Below are positions 18,949-28,282 of a DNA stretch of 64,000 bases, one piece after another. Origin of the DNA: Acidobacteriota bacterium (GTDB lineage Bacteria; Acidobacteriota; Thermoanaerobaculia; Gp7-AA8); contig JACPDH010000001.1 of assembly GCA_016184115.1 (NCBI GenBank), positions 1 to 64,000 of the forward strand, given 5' to 3'. Both the position numbers and the translations under genes were made by a program. The notes below the pieces were generated by a model. It was given only the letters and a program-made list of their open reading frames with translations, was not told the DNA's origin and did not search any database. Numbering within the stretch: position 1 is the stretch's first letter; the number at the start of each line of letters is the position of its first letter.

Positions 18949-21150
18949 ATGGAATCGCGACTCCTGGTGCTCCTTCTCGCAATCGTGATGGCGGCAGCTT
19001 CGGCGTGGGCTGAGCCTGTATTCCGCGCGCCCGCTCTCGAGGATCTCGATCCTCTTCCCGTCGGGCCCGCGATGACGTGGCCTCTCGCGACGGGTCGGGC
19101 GTCGATCGCGTCGAACGGCGGCTCCTGGTTCGCCGTCTGGAGCGACACCCGCGCGGGAAATCTCGACGTCTTCGGCACGAGGGTCGGGGCCGATGGAACG
19201 ATCCTCGACCCGCTCGGCATCCCGATCGCGCCGACGTGGGCCGGGGATGTCGATCCGGTCATCACCGCGCACGGGGAGGGGTATGTCGTCGCGTGGACGA
19301 CACCGTTAGGCGTGTATCTTGTTTCGATCGCGAAGGACGGGCAGATTCTCGATGGCGGCGCGATTCCAGGAACGGAGGGAATCCCCTACGACTCGGGCGG
19401 CACCACGATCGCGAGCAATGGAACCGACATCATCGTCGCGTGGACCGAGTACGACCCGTTCGCCGTGTCGCAAACTTCATTCTTCGCTGTCGTCGATAAG
19501 GCGCGAAACGTAAGGGTCGCGAAGCGCGCGATGCCGCGCGTGTTCGGCCAGCAGCTAAGCCCCGCGGCGGCATCGAGCGGAGGCCGTTTCGTGCTCGCAT
19601 GGATTGAGCTCGAGTGGGGTTCCCGGCGAGAAGCCTACGCAATGGACCTGGAGGCCGGGACTCCAGAAAAGGTCCGCGACCTCGATCTGTCGGCTTCTTC
19701 ATCGACCATCGCACTCATTCCCGTGCCATCGGGCTATCTCATCGCAACCAGCGACGGCGACTTGCACGTTCGGCGCCTGGACGCGACGGGCCGGCCGGTC
19801 GGCTACGAGGTCGAGATCCCGGGCGAAGGCGTAACACGTTTCCGGCCCGCGATGGCGCTCGTGCCCGGAGGTGTGCTGCTGGCGTGGACGGAGCGTCCAG
19901 CCATGACGACCGAGGCGCGCCTCGACGAAATCGCGCAGGCCCGGCTCGACCTCGTCGGCAACCTCGTCGGGCCGGTGACGCCGCTCGTCACTGCGCCGGG
20001 AGGGCAGGGGTCGGTCGCACTCTCCTCGACGGTGGACGGGCGCTTCTTCGCTGTTTGGCTCGACGGACGGGACTGGGATGAGGGCGACGCAGGCTACAGC
20101 GGCGCGCTTTTCGGCCGGCTCGTGAAACCGTCAGGTCTGGCGATGGCGGAAGCCGTGATCGCGCGCAGCCCATCCGCCCAATATTACTCCGCCGTGATCG
20201 CAGGTCCGGGCGGCTTCCTGGTGACCTGGACGGAGAATGCTGGCATCAACTCCCGACGGGCATTCGCGTCCCTCGTTCGCGACGACGGGTCCGTGGCGAA
20301 ATCAAACATCGAGATCACTTCCGCACGCTTCGCAGACTTCGTGCCGTACGTCGTCCCCGCCGCGATCGTCGCCGCCGGCAGCGAACATCTCTATCTTCTC
20401 GCCTGGGCCGACGGAGACGGGCTCAACGCGGTTCGTATGACGAGCGCAGGAGAGATTCTCGACTCGCCACCGATCCGTTTCGGTCCCTCGGGAATCGCGC
20501 CGTCGATCGCATCCGATGGGAGTAGTTTTCTCGTGACCTGGACGCGAAGGGCTGGCGCTGGACCGAATCCGCAATGCGCGTTCGTCACGAGCACAATCAC
20601 GCGCGACGGTGTCGTCGGCGATCCGAACGGCACGATCGTGGACTCCTGCGGTGGAGGTTACGCATCCGTGTCCTTCGCCAATGACAAGTACCTGGTCACC
20701 TGGACGAAGAGCGTCTCGAAATACTTCGCCGACCTGCACGGCAGGTTCGTGTCGGTGGCGGGCATACCGCTCGCGCCCGCGTTCCTGATCGCGGACAGTC
20801 AGTTCGCAGTATCGCTTTCGTCTGCCCCTTCGTCTGCGACGGGGAACGCGGGAACATTGGTGAACTGGGGACCGTGCCGACGGCTGATACCAGGTGGTGG
20901 CCCGGTTCCGGGTGTCGGCGTCGAGTGCGATCACTTCGCCGAGGGCGCCTTCGATCCTGACCCTTACACCGCGTGGACGGGGCGCATCTTCATGCTGGCC
21001 GGAGACCCCGTCGCGGTGCGCGACGGCTCGCGCGCGATCGTCGCGGGAGGGCGCCCGGTGAGGCCGCTTCCCGGAGCCCACTCCGGATCGGTGCAGCGAG
21101 TCTTCTTCGGAACGTTCGACGTTGGGCGAACGAGGCCGTCGCGGCGCTGA
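18949..21150 (+). CDS. Secreted repeat protein, probable beta-propeller
   Basis: About 733 residues. The ATG at 18949 gives a classical signal peptide (MESRLLVLLLAIVMAAASAW, cut near AWA-EP); a GTG at 18925 would add eight residues. The mature chain has irregular repeats of the form 'ASNGxxxxVAWTxx...DVFGxRVxxDG', e.g. ASNGGSWFAVWSDTRAGNLD and ASDGSSFLVTWTRRAG, as found in exported beta-propeller-like proteins. No enzymatic motif is seen. The gene lies between the intact ruvB and a decayed copy of the ruvB tail, so it may have arrived by insertion. Extracellular or periplasmic location inferred from the signal peptide. Confidence 0.75.
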   Translation: MESRLLVLLLAIVMAAASAWAEPVFRAPALEDLDPLPVGPAMTWPLATGRASIASNGGSWFAVWSDTRAGNLDVFGTRVGADGTILDPLGIPIAPTWAGDVDPVITAHGEGYVVAWTTPLGVYLVSIAKDGQILDGGAIPGTEGIPYDSGGTTIASNGTDIIVAWTEYDPFAVSQTSFFAVVDKARNVRVAKRAMPRVFGQQLSPAAASSGGRFVLAWIELEWGSRREAYAMDLEAGTPEKVRDLDLSASSSTIALIPVPSGYLIATSDGDLHVRRLDATGRPVGYEVEIPGEGVTRFRPAMALVPGGVLLAWTERPAMTTEARLDEIAQARLDLVGNLVGPVTPLVTAPGGQGSVALSSTVDGRFFAVWLDGRDWDEGDAGYSGALFGRLVKPSGLAMAEAVIARSPSAQYYSAVIAGPGGFLVTWTENAGINSRRAFASLVRDDGSVAKSNIEITSARFADFVPYVVPAAIVAAGSEHLYLLAWADGDGLNAVRMTSAGEILDSPPIRFGPSGIAPSIASDGSSFLVTWTRRAGAGPNPQCAFVTSTITRDGVVGDPNGTIVDSCGGGYASVSFANDKYLVTWTKSVSKYFADLHGRFVSVAGIPLAPAFLIADSQFAVSLSSAPSSATGNAGTLVNWGPCRRLIPGGGPVPGVGVECDHFAEGAFDPDPYTAWTGRIFMLAGDPVAVRDGSRAIVAGGRPVRPLPGAHSGSVQRVFFGTFDVGRTRPSRR

Positions 21151-21218
21151 TGGCGAATCAGCATCTCGGTTACACCGGCCGCTCAGGTTCCGCGCCGCCG
21201 CAGAACACTCTGTTTTGA
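21120..21218 (+). pseudogene. Decayed second copy of the ruvB 3' end
   Basis: 21161-21219 aligns without gaps to the ruvB end 18781-18839, 48 of 59 bases identical by hand, including the stop. In frame it reads HLGYTGRSGSAPPQNTLF against [18 protein letters not shown] in RuvB. Weaker similarity with a 2-nt gap continues upstream to about 21130 (the GRVAT region). It overlaps the end of the propeller gene in another frame. Confidence 0.85.
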
Positions 21219-21239
21219 GGCGGCAGGCCAGCGGCCATC

Positions 21240-21271
21240 GGCCAAAGGCCTGCTGTCGTTGGCCTTTGGCC
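21240..21271. terminator. Strong hairpin, probable pilS terminator
   Basis: GGCCAAAGGCC and GGCCTTTGGCC form a perfect 11-bp stem around a 10-nt loop, 11 nt past the end of pilS. It would also end read-through from the ruvB side. Confidence 0.65.
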
Positions 21272-21281
21272 TGCCTTTCGC

Positions 21282-22922
21282 CTAACTCCGCATCGTCGGT
21301 ACTCGCGGGAGCGTGAGCGCGATCGCGGTCCCTCCCTCGGGCTCCGAGTCGACCTCGATCCTTCCTCCATGCTCCTGGACGATGCGAAACGAGATCGCCA
21401 TCCCGAGCCCGGTTCCGGTCGGGAAATTCGTGCGGAACGGCTGAAAGAGTGCCCGTTGCTCGTGGTCGCTCATCCCGCGACCGTTATCGGCAAACTCGAT
21501 GCGAATAGCGTCGTAGGTCGCAGCGGTCGTGACTCGAAGCCGTCCGCCGCGCGGCATCGCCTGGATTGCATTGCGTGCGATGTTCCAGAAAACCTGACGA
21601 ATCTGGTCGGGATCGCCGACGAGCATGTACTTCGGTGGATCGAGTGCTCGCTCGAGCGTGTGTTCCGCGCCAAGCTCGAGCGAGTTCGAAAGGAGGTCGA
21701 GCGTCTCGGAAAGGCTCGCCACGACGTCGAACTCGATCGCCCGGCGTTCGCTCGGCCTCACGAATTGGAGGAAGTCCTGGATCGACTTGTTGAGCCGGTC
21801 GGACTCTTTGAGGATGATCGACATCAACCGTTGCTCTTGCGGCGCAAGCCTCTCCGATTTCTTCAGCACCTGGACAGACCCGGCGATCGCAGCCAGCGGG
21901 TTCCGAATCTCATGGGCGATTCCCGCCGAGAGCTCGCCGACCGCCGCCATACGGTCCTTGAGGCGGAGCTGTTCTTCGAGCCGCTTCACGTCGGTGAGAT
22001 CCTGGAAGATGATGCTGATGCCGGCTGGTTGTCCATCGAGCGTGTTAAGCGGCGTGACCGCATAACCGATCGTGACCCGATCTCCTCCACGCATGTAGTG
22101 CTCGGTCTCGCCGCGCGCGGCCTTACGGGTCAGCATCGCATCGCGTAGACGCTCCCAGTCTTCCTCCGGGAAGAGCTCGAGGTCAGCAAGCGGGCGACCT
22201 ACGATCTCGACTGCCGGACAGGCGAGGATCTCGCATGCCGACGGATTCGCGAACGAGATGACCCCGGACGGGGCGACGGTGATGAGCCCCGACGGGATGG
22301 ATGCGATGACGTTTTCATTGAGCACCTTCAGCTGCGCGAGACTGCGACGATTCGCATCGAGCTCGAGCGAGGTCACGCGGAGCTTCTCCGACACATACGA
22401 CGTCAGTAAGGCGGTCGCATAGAAGCCGGCGAAGTTTGTGGCCATGTTCAAATAGAGGCGGAACGACGAGAACGGGGTCATCGAGAAGAAACCCTGTTCG
22501 GGCATGGGAATGACGCCGTAATAGAGAAGATCTCCGAGTCCCGCGTAGAGAATGACGCAGGCCGAGGCAGTCAGCAGTCCGCCCCTTCGGTAGAGCAGCA
22601 TCGACGCCGTGATGATCGAGACGAGGTAGAGGAACGAGAACGGAGAGTCGAGTCCGCCAGTAAAGTAGACGAGAAGCGTCTCTACGAGCAGGTCACCGGC
22701 GACCTGCACAGCGAGGTTGACCGCCCGGTCAACGACGAGCGCAGCCACGGCGAGGTAAACGATCGTCAGCGCGTACGTCAGCGCAGCCACGAGGTACAGG
22801 TAGTTGATCGGAAGGAACTGGTCAGTCGTGAACTGAACAATGAGAACGACGACCAGCAGCGTCGTGACCGCGACGATGCGGACCGCGATGAGCGTGCGGA
22901 CCTCGGGGACGATTCGGAACAT
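21282..22922 (-). CDS. pilS: PilS-type sensor histidine kinase
   Basis: 546 residues. N-terminal membrane sensor with about six helices (residues 10-180), a PAS domain (LNENVIASIPSGLITVAPSGVISFANPSAC, about 205-320), HisKA with phosphorylated His in ELSAGIAHEIRNPLAAI, and an ATPase domain with WNIARNAIQAMP (N box), DNGRGM and GTGLGMAIS (G boxes). Order and strand match pilB-pilT-pilC-pilS clusters, where PilS phosphorylates the sigma-54 activator PilR to control pilin. The expected pilR is not adjacent; the next gene is convergent. The gene starts about 80 bp after pilC and its stop sits in a GCCTAAC heptamer. Confidence 0.85.
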   Translation of the reverse strand: MFRIVPEVRTLIAVRIVAVTTLLVVVLIVQFTTDQFLPINYLYLVAALTYALTIVYLAVAALVVDRAVNLAVQVAGDLLVETLLVYFTGGLDSPFSFLYLVSIITASMLLYRRGGLLTASACVILYAGLGDLLYYGVIPMPEQGFFSMTPFSSFRLYLNMATNFAGFYATALLTSYVSEKLRVTSLELDANRRSLAQLKVLNENVIASIPSGLITVAPSGVISFANPSACEILACPAVEIVGRPLADLELFPEEDWERLRDAMLTRKAARGETEHYMRGGDRVTIGYAVTPLNTLDGQPAGISIIFQDLTDVKRLEEQLRLKDRMAAVGELSAGIAHEIRNPLAAIAGSVQVLKKSERLAPQEQRLMSIILKESDRLNKSIQDFLQFVRPSERRAIEFDVVASLSETLDLLSNSLELGAEHTLERALDPPKYMLVGDPDQIRQVFWNIARNAIQAMPRGGRLRVTTAATYDAIRIEFADNGRGMSDHEQRALFQPFRTNFPTGTGLGMAISFRIVQEHGGRIEVDSEPEGGTAIALTLPRVPTMRS

Positions 22923-23001
22923 CGTTGGGCGTCCGCTCGCGGCGGACTGAAGGCTTACTTCGCCTCCAGCCCGCGCGGACCGGAACGACTCGTGGCGTCG
23001 A

Positions 23002-24204
23002 TCAACCGACCTGGCTGATCAGTGAGAACATCGGCATGTACATCGCGATGACAATGCCGCCGATCGAGACTCCGAGGAACGCAATCAGCACCGGTTCGAG
23101 CAGCTTCATCAGGCCCGCAACCGCGGTGTCTACTTCGTCCTCGTAGAAATCGGCGATCTTCGAGAGCATCGCGTCGAGTGCACCCGTCTGCTCGCCGACC
23201 GCGATCATCTGAACGACCATCGAGGGAAAGACATCCGTCTCACCGAGCGGCTCGCTGATCGTCTTGCCTTCTTCGACCGACTTGCGCGTTGCCATGATGG
23301 CGTCTTCGATGATCGAGTTCCCGGCCGTTCTCGCCGTAATCTCCAGGCCTTCGAGGATTGGAACGCCCGAGGCCGTGAGCGTCGCAAGCGTACGGCAGAA
23401 ACGCGCCACCGCGATCTTGCGGAGTAGCATGCCGAGCACAGGCGTCTTGAGCAGCGTTCCGTCGATGACTCGTTTGCCTTTGTACGTCGCGTGGTAGCGC
23501 TTCAACGAAACCCAGGTAACGAACAGCACGCCACCAATCAGCCACCAGAAGTCGTTGATGAAGTACGACAGCTTCATGACGAAGACGGTCGGCGCGGGAA
23601 GCTCTGCACCGAGGCCTTCGAACAGCGATGCAAACACCGGGATGACTTTCCACAGAATGACGAAGACGACGATGACCGCAATCGAGATGACCGCGACCGG
23701 GTAGATCATCGCCGACTTGACCTGTGAATTGAGCTTGACCGCCTTCTCGATGTACATGGCGAGTCGCTGGAGAATCGTGTCGAGAATACCGCCCGCCTCA
23801 CCAGCCGCGACCATGTTCGTGTAGAGGTCATTGAAGACCTTCGGGTGCTTGCGCATCGCGTCGGCGAGTGTCGAACCTGACTCGACCTCCTGGCGGATCT
23901 GCAACAGAGCGCGCTGGAACGACTTGTTGTCCTGCTGCGATCCGAGGATCTCGAGGCATTGGACCAGGGGAAGGCCGGCGTCGATCATGACCGAGAACTG
24001 ACGGGTGAAGATCGCGATCGCTTGCGGCGGGACGCTCCCACCAAACTTCGGGAGCGCGAGCTCCTTTCCCTTCTCCTTTACGGCGGTGACGACGATCTGC
24101 TGTCGGCGTAGCGCGGCAATCGCAGCGTCTTTGTTGTCCGCAACGAGCTGGCCACTGGTGTCCTGGCCGTTCTTCCCCTTGCCCTTCCACTCAAACGTAG
24201 GCAT
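23002..24204 (-). CDS. pilC: Type IV pilus inner-membrane platform protein PilC
   Basis: 400 residues of the GspF/PilC family. Two repeats of the T2SF domain are visible (about 70-195 and 275-395; first one RQFSVMIDAGLPLVQCLEIL, second one RTLATLTASGVPILEGLEIT), with three membrane helices (VISIAVIVVFVILWKVIPVF, the FWWLIGGVLFVTWVSL stretch, and LIAFLGVSIGGIVIAMYMPM near the end). The N-terminus FEWKGKGKNGQDTSGQLVA is standard. It anchors the PilB and PilT motors. Confidence 0.93.
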   Translation of the reverse strand: MPTFEWKGKGKNGQDTSGQLVADNKDAAIAALRRQQIVVTAVKEKGKELALPKFGGSVPPQAIAIFTRQFSVMIDAGLPLVQCLEILGSQQDNKSFQRALLQIRQEVESGSTLADAMRKHPKVFNDLYTNMVAAGEAGGILDTILQRLAMYIEKAVKLNSQVKSAMIYPVAVISIAVIVVFVILWKVIPVFASLFEGLGAELPAPTVFVMKLSYFINDFWWLIGGVLFVTWVSLKRYHATYKGKRVIDGTLLKTPVLGMLLRKIAVARFCRTLATLTASGVPILEGLEITARTAGNSIIEDAIMATRKSVEEGKTISEPLGETDVFPSMVVQMIAVGEQTGALDAMLSKIADFYEDEVDTAVAGLMKLLEPVLIAFLGVSIGGIVIAMYMPMFSLISQVG

Positions 24205-24261
24205 CTACACCTCCCAATCGCACGGGTAACGCCGCGCCGCGCCAGCCCCTGCCGGCGTTCG

Positions 24262-25389
24262 TTACGAAGGCCTCGGTCTCGCTCCAGCCGCGGAGCCACC
24301 GCCCTGCGGTTGCAGCGCACCCGCGCCGCGCGAGATCATCTCCTGCAGCTCGTCCGGATTCGACGACCGGCTGATCGCCGTATCGAGTGTGATCGCTTTC
24401 TTGAAGTAGAGCGTGGCGAGCGACTGATTGAACGTCTGCATGCCGTACTTCGCCTGGCCTGTCTGCATCATTGAGTAGATCTGGTGCACCTTGTCCTCGC
24501 GAATCAGGTTTCTGATCGCGGAGTTCGGAACGAGGATCTCCATCGCCATCGCGCGCCCCTTCCCGTTGGCGCGCGGCAGAAGCGCCTGACAGAGAATGCC
24601 TTCGAGCACGAACGAAAGCTGTGCCCGAATCTGCGGCTGCTGGTGCGCCGGGAAGACGTCGACGATGCGGTTGATCGTCTGCGCCGCCGAATTCGTGTGA
24701 AGCGTGCCGAAGGTCAGGTGGCCCGTCTCCGCAATGCGGAGCGCGGACTCGATCGTCTCGAGGTCGCGCATCTCACCGATGAGAACGACGTCAGGATCCT
24801 GCCGCAATGCGCTCTTGAGCGCGTTCGAGAACGAGTGCGTGTCAGCGTGTAGCTCACGCTGGTTGACCACACACGCCTTGTGCGAGTGAAGGAACTCGAC
24901 CGGGTCCTCGATCGTGATGATGTGCTCGTGCCGCTCCTTGTTGATCTTGTCGATCATCGCGGCAAGGGTCGTCGACTTGCCCGATCCGGTCGGCCCGGTC
25001 ACGAGAACGAGCCCGCGTGGCTTCTTGCAAATCTCTTCGACGACCGCTGGCAGCCCGAGCTCCTTGAATCCCAGGATCTCGTACGGAATCTGCCGATAGA
25101 CGGCCGCGACCGCGCCTCGCTGATTGAAGATGTTTCCGCGGAATCGCGCGAGACCCTTGATGCCGAACGAGAGATCGAGCTCGAGATTCTCCTCGAAGCG
25201 GTGCTTCTGCGCATCGGTGAGAACCGAGTAGGCGAGCTGTTTCGTCTCCGGTGCCGTGAGCGCCGGCATGTCGAGCGGCGTCAGTTTGCCGTCGATCCGG
25301 ATCTGCGGGGCCGAGTTCGTCGTGATGTGCAGGTCGGAACCACCCCGCTCCACCATCGTCTTGAGAAGCTGATGAAGTGTCGCAGCCAT
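24262..25389 (-). CDS. pilT: Type IV pilus retraction ATPase PilT
   Basis: 375 residues. Hexameric ATPase that retracts the pilus for twitching motility and DNA uptake. Visible: GGSDLHITTNSAPQIRIDGK at the N-terminus, Walker A GPTGSGKSTT, the Asp box ITIEDPVEFLH, Walker B VVLIGEMRDLETI, the His box HTNSAAQTINRIVDVFP, and the AIRNLIREDKVHQI motif near the C-terminus. It lies 37 bp after pilB and is followed by pilC. The C-terminal extension GGGSAAGARPRPS is low-complexity. Confidence 0.95.
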   Translation of the reverse strand: MAATLHQLLKTMVERGGSDLHITTNSAPQIRIDGKLTPLDMPALTAPETKQLAYSVLTDAQKHRFEENLELDLSFGIKGLARFRGNIFNQRGAVAAVYRQIPYEILGFKELGLPAVVEEICKKPRGLVLVTGPTGSGKSTTLAAMIDKINKERHEHIITIEDPVEFLHSHKACVVNQRELHADTHSFSNALKSALRQDPDVVLIGEMRDLETIESALRIAETGHLTFGTLHTNSAAQTINRIVDVFPAHQQPQIRAQLSFVLEGILCQALLPRANGKGRAMAMEILVPNSAIRNLIREDKVHQIYSMMQTGQAKYGMQTFNQSLATLYFKKAITLDTAISRSSNPDELQEMISRGAGALQPQGGGSAAGARPRPS

Positions 25390-25426
25390 CCCCGGGTCTC
25401 CTCAATCGAGGAACGCCGACGGACCG

Positions 25427-27142
25427 TCAGAGGACGGTTTCGCGGACGACTTCCTCAACAGTTGTGATGCCTTCCTTGATTTTATACAAACCCGAGCGCC
25501 TCAGCGTAAACATTCCGCCGTCGATGGCGGAGCGCTTCAACTCGATCGCCGACGCCCCCGACAGCACCATTTCCCTCAGCACGTCGGTCATGACCATCAC
25601 CTCGACGAGGCCGACGCGCCCCTTGTAGCCCGTGTTGCCGCACTTGTCGCAGCCGCGTCCCTTGAAGACCTTGAACGTCCCGATCTCCTCTTTGAAGTAG
25701 CCCATATTGAGGAGTGCCTGGGGGGTGAGATCGACCTCTTCCTTGCAACCCGTGCAGATCCTGCGCACAAGTCGCTGCGCCGCGATCAGCTGCACCGATG
25801 TCGCGACAAGGAACGGCTCGATACCCATGTTCATCAGGCGGTTGATCGTCGACGGCGCGTCGTTCGTGTGCAGCGTCGAGAGGACGAGGTGTCCGGTCAG
25901 CGCCGCCTTGATCGCGATCTCGGCCGTTTCGAAATCGCGGATCTCGCCGACGAGAATGATGTTCGGATCCTGCCGCAGGAACGATCGGAGCGTCGCCGCG
26001 AAGTTCAGACCGATCTGCTCCTTCATCTGAACCTGATTGATGCCGGGGAGGTTGAACTCGACCGGATCCTCCGCGGTCATGATGTTGACCTCGGGTGTAT
26101 TGACCTTCGCGAGCGCCGAGTAAAGCGTGTTCGTCTTGCCCGAGCCGGTCGGGCCCGTCACGAGCACCATCCCCCACGGCTTGAAAATCGCTTCCTCGAA
26201 CTTCGCGAGCGATTCGGGCTCGAATCCGAGCTTCGTCATGTCGAGCCGCAGATTGTCCTTGTCGAGAAGGCGCATGACGATCTTCTCACCGAAGAGCGTC
26301 GGGAGGATCGACACGCGGAAGTCGAGCTCCTTGTTCTTCTCGTTCAGCTTCATCTTCAGCTTGATGCGCCCGTCCTGAGGAAGGCGCTTCTCCGAGATGT
26401 CGAGCTTGGCGAGAATCTTGAGGCGCGACGTGATCGCGTCCTTGAGCTTCAGCGGCGGATTCATCACCTCGTAGAGGATGCCGTCGACGCGGAACCGGAC
26501 GCGGAACTCCTTCTCGTAAGGCTCGATGTGGATGTCGGAAGCGCCGCGCTTGATCGCGTCGGTGAGGATCAGGTTTACGAGCTTGACGACCGGCGCTTCT
26601 TCCGACTCCGCGGCAAGCGCCTCGACGTCGAGGTCCTCATCTTCTTCGAGGACCTCGAGGTCTGCGCTCTCGGAGTTCTGAAGGTCTTCCATGACCTTCT
26701 TGAGCTCGATCGCCGAAGTCGTGCCGTAGTAGTTGTCAATCGCGGAACGAATGCCGAGCTCGGACGCGACGACCGGCTCGACGTTGTAGCCGGTCATGAA
26801 CTTGATGTCGTCCATCGCGAATACGTTGGTCGGATCGGCCATCGCGATCGTGAGCGTCGCACCGGTCTTGTTGACCGGCAGGATGTTGTACTTGCGAGCG
26901 ACGTCTGCCGGGATCAGCTTGATCACACCGGCGTCGATCTCGAAATGCGCGAGGTTGATCGACGGAACGCCGAACTGCTGCGAGAGGCACTCGGTGATGT
27001 CTTCTTCGGCGACGAAGCCGAGTTTGATCAGCGTCTCGCCGAGCTTGGAGCTGCTCTCCTTCTGCGACTTCAAAGCCTCCTTCAGCTGATCCTGACTGAT
27101 CAGCCCGGCTTTGACGAGAAGCTCTCCGAGACGGACACTCAT
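25427..27142 (-). CDS. pilB: Type IV pilus extension ATPase PilB with MshEN-type N-terminus
   Basis: 571 residues from the ATG at 27142 (MSVRLGELLVKAG); an upstream GTG at 27163 adds seven residues without homology. The N-terminal repeats RLGELLVKAGLISQDQL and KLGETLIKLGFVAEEDI match the paired MshEN motif, which binds c-di-GMP in MshE and related PilB proteins. The ATPase half has SDIHIEPYEKEFRVRFRVDG, Walker A GPTGSGKTNT, TAEDPVEFNLPGI, ILVGEIRDFETAEIA and HTNDAPSTINRLMNMG. A four-Cys zinc site (CTGC...CDKCG) follows. It powers pilus assembly at the cytoplasmic membrane. Confidence 0.95.
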   Translation of the reverse strand: MSVRLGELLVKAGLISQDQLKEALKSQKESSSKLGETLIKLGFVAEEDITECLSQQFGVPSINLAHFEIDAGVIKLIPADVARKYNILPVNKTGATLTIAMADPTNVFAMDDIKFMTGYNVEPVVASELGIRSAIDNYYGTTSAIELKKVMEDLQNSESADLEVLEEDEDLDVEALAAESEEAPVVKLVNLILTDAIKRGASDIHIEPYEKEFRVRFRVDGILYEVMNPPLKLKDAITSRLKILAKLDISEKRLPQDGRIKLKMKLNEKNKELDFRVSILPTLFGEKIVMRLLDKDNLRLDMTKLGFEPESLAKFEEAIFKPWGMVLVTGPTGSGKTNTLYSALAKVNTPEVNIMTAEDPVEFNLPGINQVQMKEQIGLNFAATLRSFLRQDPNIILVGEIRDFETAEIAIKAALTGHLVLSTLHTNDAPSTINRLMNMGIEPFLVATSVQLIAAQRLVRRICTGCKEEVDLTPQALLNMGYFKEEIGTFKVFKGRGCDKCGNTGYKGRVGLVEVMVMTDVLREMVLSGASAIELKRSAIDGGMFTLRRSGLYKIKEGITTVEEVVRETVL

Positions 27143-27277
27143 GGTCGAATCGCCGCTCCGCACGGGAAAACGAAGAAGCCACCCCCGCCCGGAGGCACCT
27201 CCAGCGATACCCAGGAATCGGGCAACTTCATTTCCCCCAAAAACTTGAGCGAGTCTAGCACCCCGTCGAAAACGACG

Positions 27278-28282
27278 TCAACGAACGAGGTCCGAGACGA
27301 GCGCCTGCTCGACAACGTTGAAAACGGCGGCGGGCTCGATCGAATCCATCCGTCGCGTCGTCGTCCAACTCTCCACACAACGCTCGAGTTGACCCCACGG
27401 TCCGTTTCTCGCGGGATTCGTCGGCCCGAAAAGCCCGACCACGGGCGTGTCGAATGCCGCGGCAACGTGAAGCGGTCCGGTGTCTCCCGCGACCACAACT
27501 CCGGCGTGGCGCAGCAAGAAGGCGAGCTCACGCAGGTCCGTCGGAGGTGCAACTTCTGCATCGCCTCCCGCGGCAATCTCGTGCGCTAGAGCCTCTTCGC
27601 CTGGGCCCCATACCACGATCACGCGGCGGCTCGCATCGCGTGCCAGCGATCGTGCAAGCGCGCGGAAACGCTCCGCACCCCAAAGCTTCTCTGGCCGCCC
27701 CGCGCCCGGAAAGAGAACCACCGGACGCGACTGCACGAGGGGCGTAAGGCGCCCCTCCGGGTCGTGCGGGAGGCGAGAAAGGTCGAACCTCGGAGGTCCC
27801 GAGGCTGCACCGGCTGCCCGCGCCAGCGCGAGGTTCCACTCGACGACATGTTTCGACTGGTCGATATCGACGGGGCGGTTCCCCAAAAAGCGCGCCGGCT
27901 TCTCGCGAATCGCGCGCCAGGAGAAGCAATAACGACGCGATGCCCCCGCCATGAGAGCGAAAAGCGACGACTTCATCAGTCCCTGGAAGTCGATCGATGC
28001 CTGTCCCCACGCGAACCGCTGTAGCCTAACTCCCAGCGACGCGATCTCCCCGCGCGTACCTGCGGCGAGCTTCGCGCGGCGCCAGCGCCTTGTCGCCACC
28101 GTAAACACTTCGTCGACCGGTGCCACGAGCCTAACCAGATCGGCGTACGGCGCTTCGACGAGCCAGCCGATCGCAACTCCAGGATTCGCGTCGCGCAGCG
28201 CATTCACGGACGGCACCGTGTGAATGATGTCGCCGAGCGCGGAAAGACGAAGCACGAGAATCGAGCGCGGAAACGGGGTCAC
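27278..28282 (-). CDS. Glycosyltransferase family 9, lipopolysaccharide heptosyltransferase-like
   Basis: 334 residues. The start is the GTG at 28282, which overlaps the hldE2 stop (GTGA); a longer frame would only re-read the upstream gene. SILVLRLSALGDIIHTVPSV at the N-terminus, VVLFPGAGRPEKLWGAERF in the middle, and AGVVVAGDTGPLHVAAAFDTP with GLFGPTNPARNGP near the C-terminus are GT9 hallmarks (WaaC/WaaF group). It should transfer heptose from ADP-heptose to the LPS core at the inner face of the inner membrane, fitting the two ADP-heptose genes directly upstream. Confidence 0.85.
   Translation of the reverse strand: MTPFPRSILVLRLSALGDIIHTVPSVNALRDANPGVAIGWLVEAPYADLVRLVAPVDEVFTVATRRWRRAKLAAGTRGEIASLGVRLQRFAWGQASIDFQGLMKSSLFALMAGASRRYCFSWRAIREKPARFLGNRPVDIDQSKHVVEWNLALARAAGAASGPPRFDLSRLPHDPEGRLTPLVQSRPVVLFPGAGRPEKLWGAERFRALARSLARDASRRVIVVWGPGEEALAHEIAAGGDAEVAPPTDLRELAFLLRHAGVVVAGDTGPLHVAAAFDTPVVGLFGPTNPARNGPWGQLERCVESWTTTRRMDSIEPAAVFNVVEQALVSDLVR

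Noticed and set aside
27143-27277. Sigma-54 promoter before pilB
   Set aside because: A minus-strand GG...TTGC pair with the right spacing exists near 27220-27240, but the -24 element lacks the TGGCAC core.
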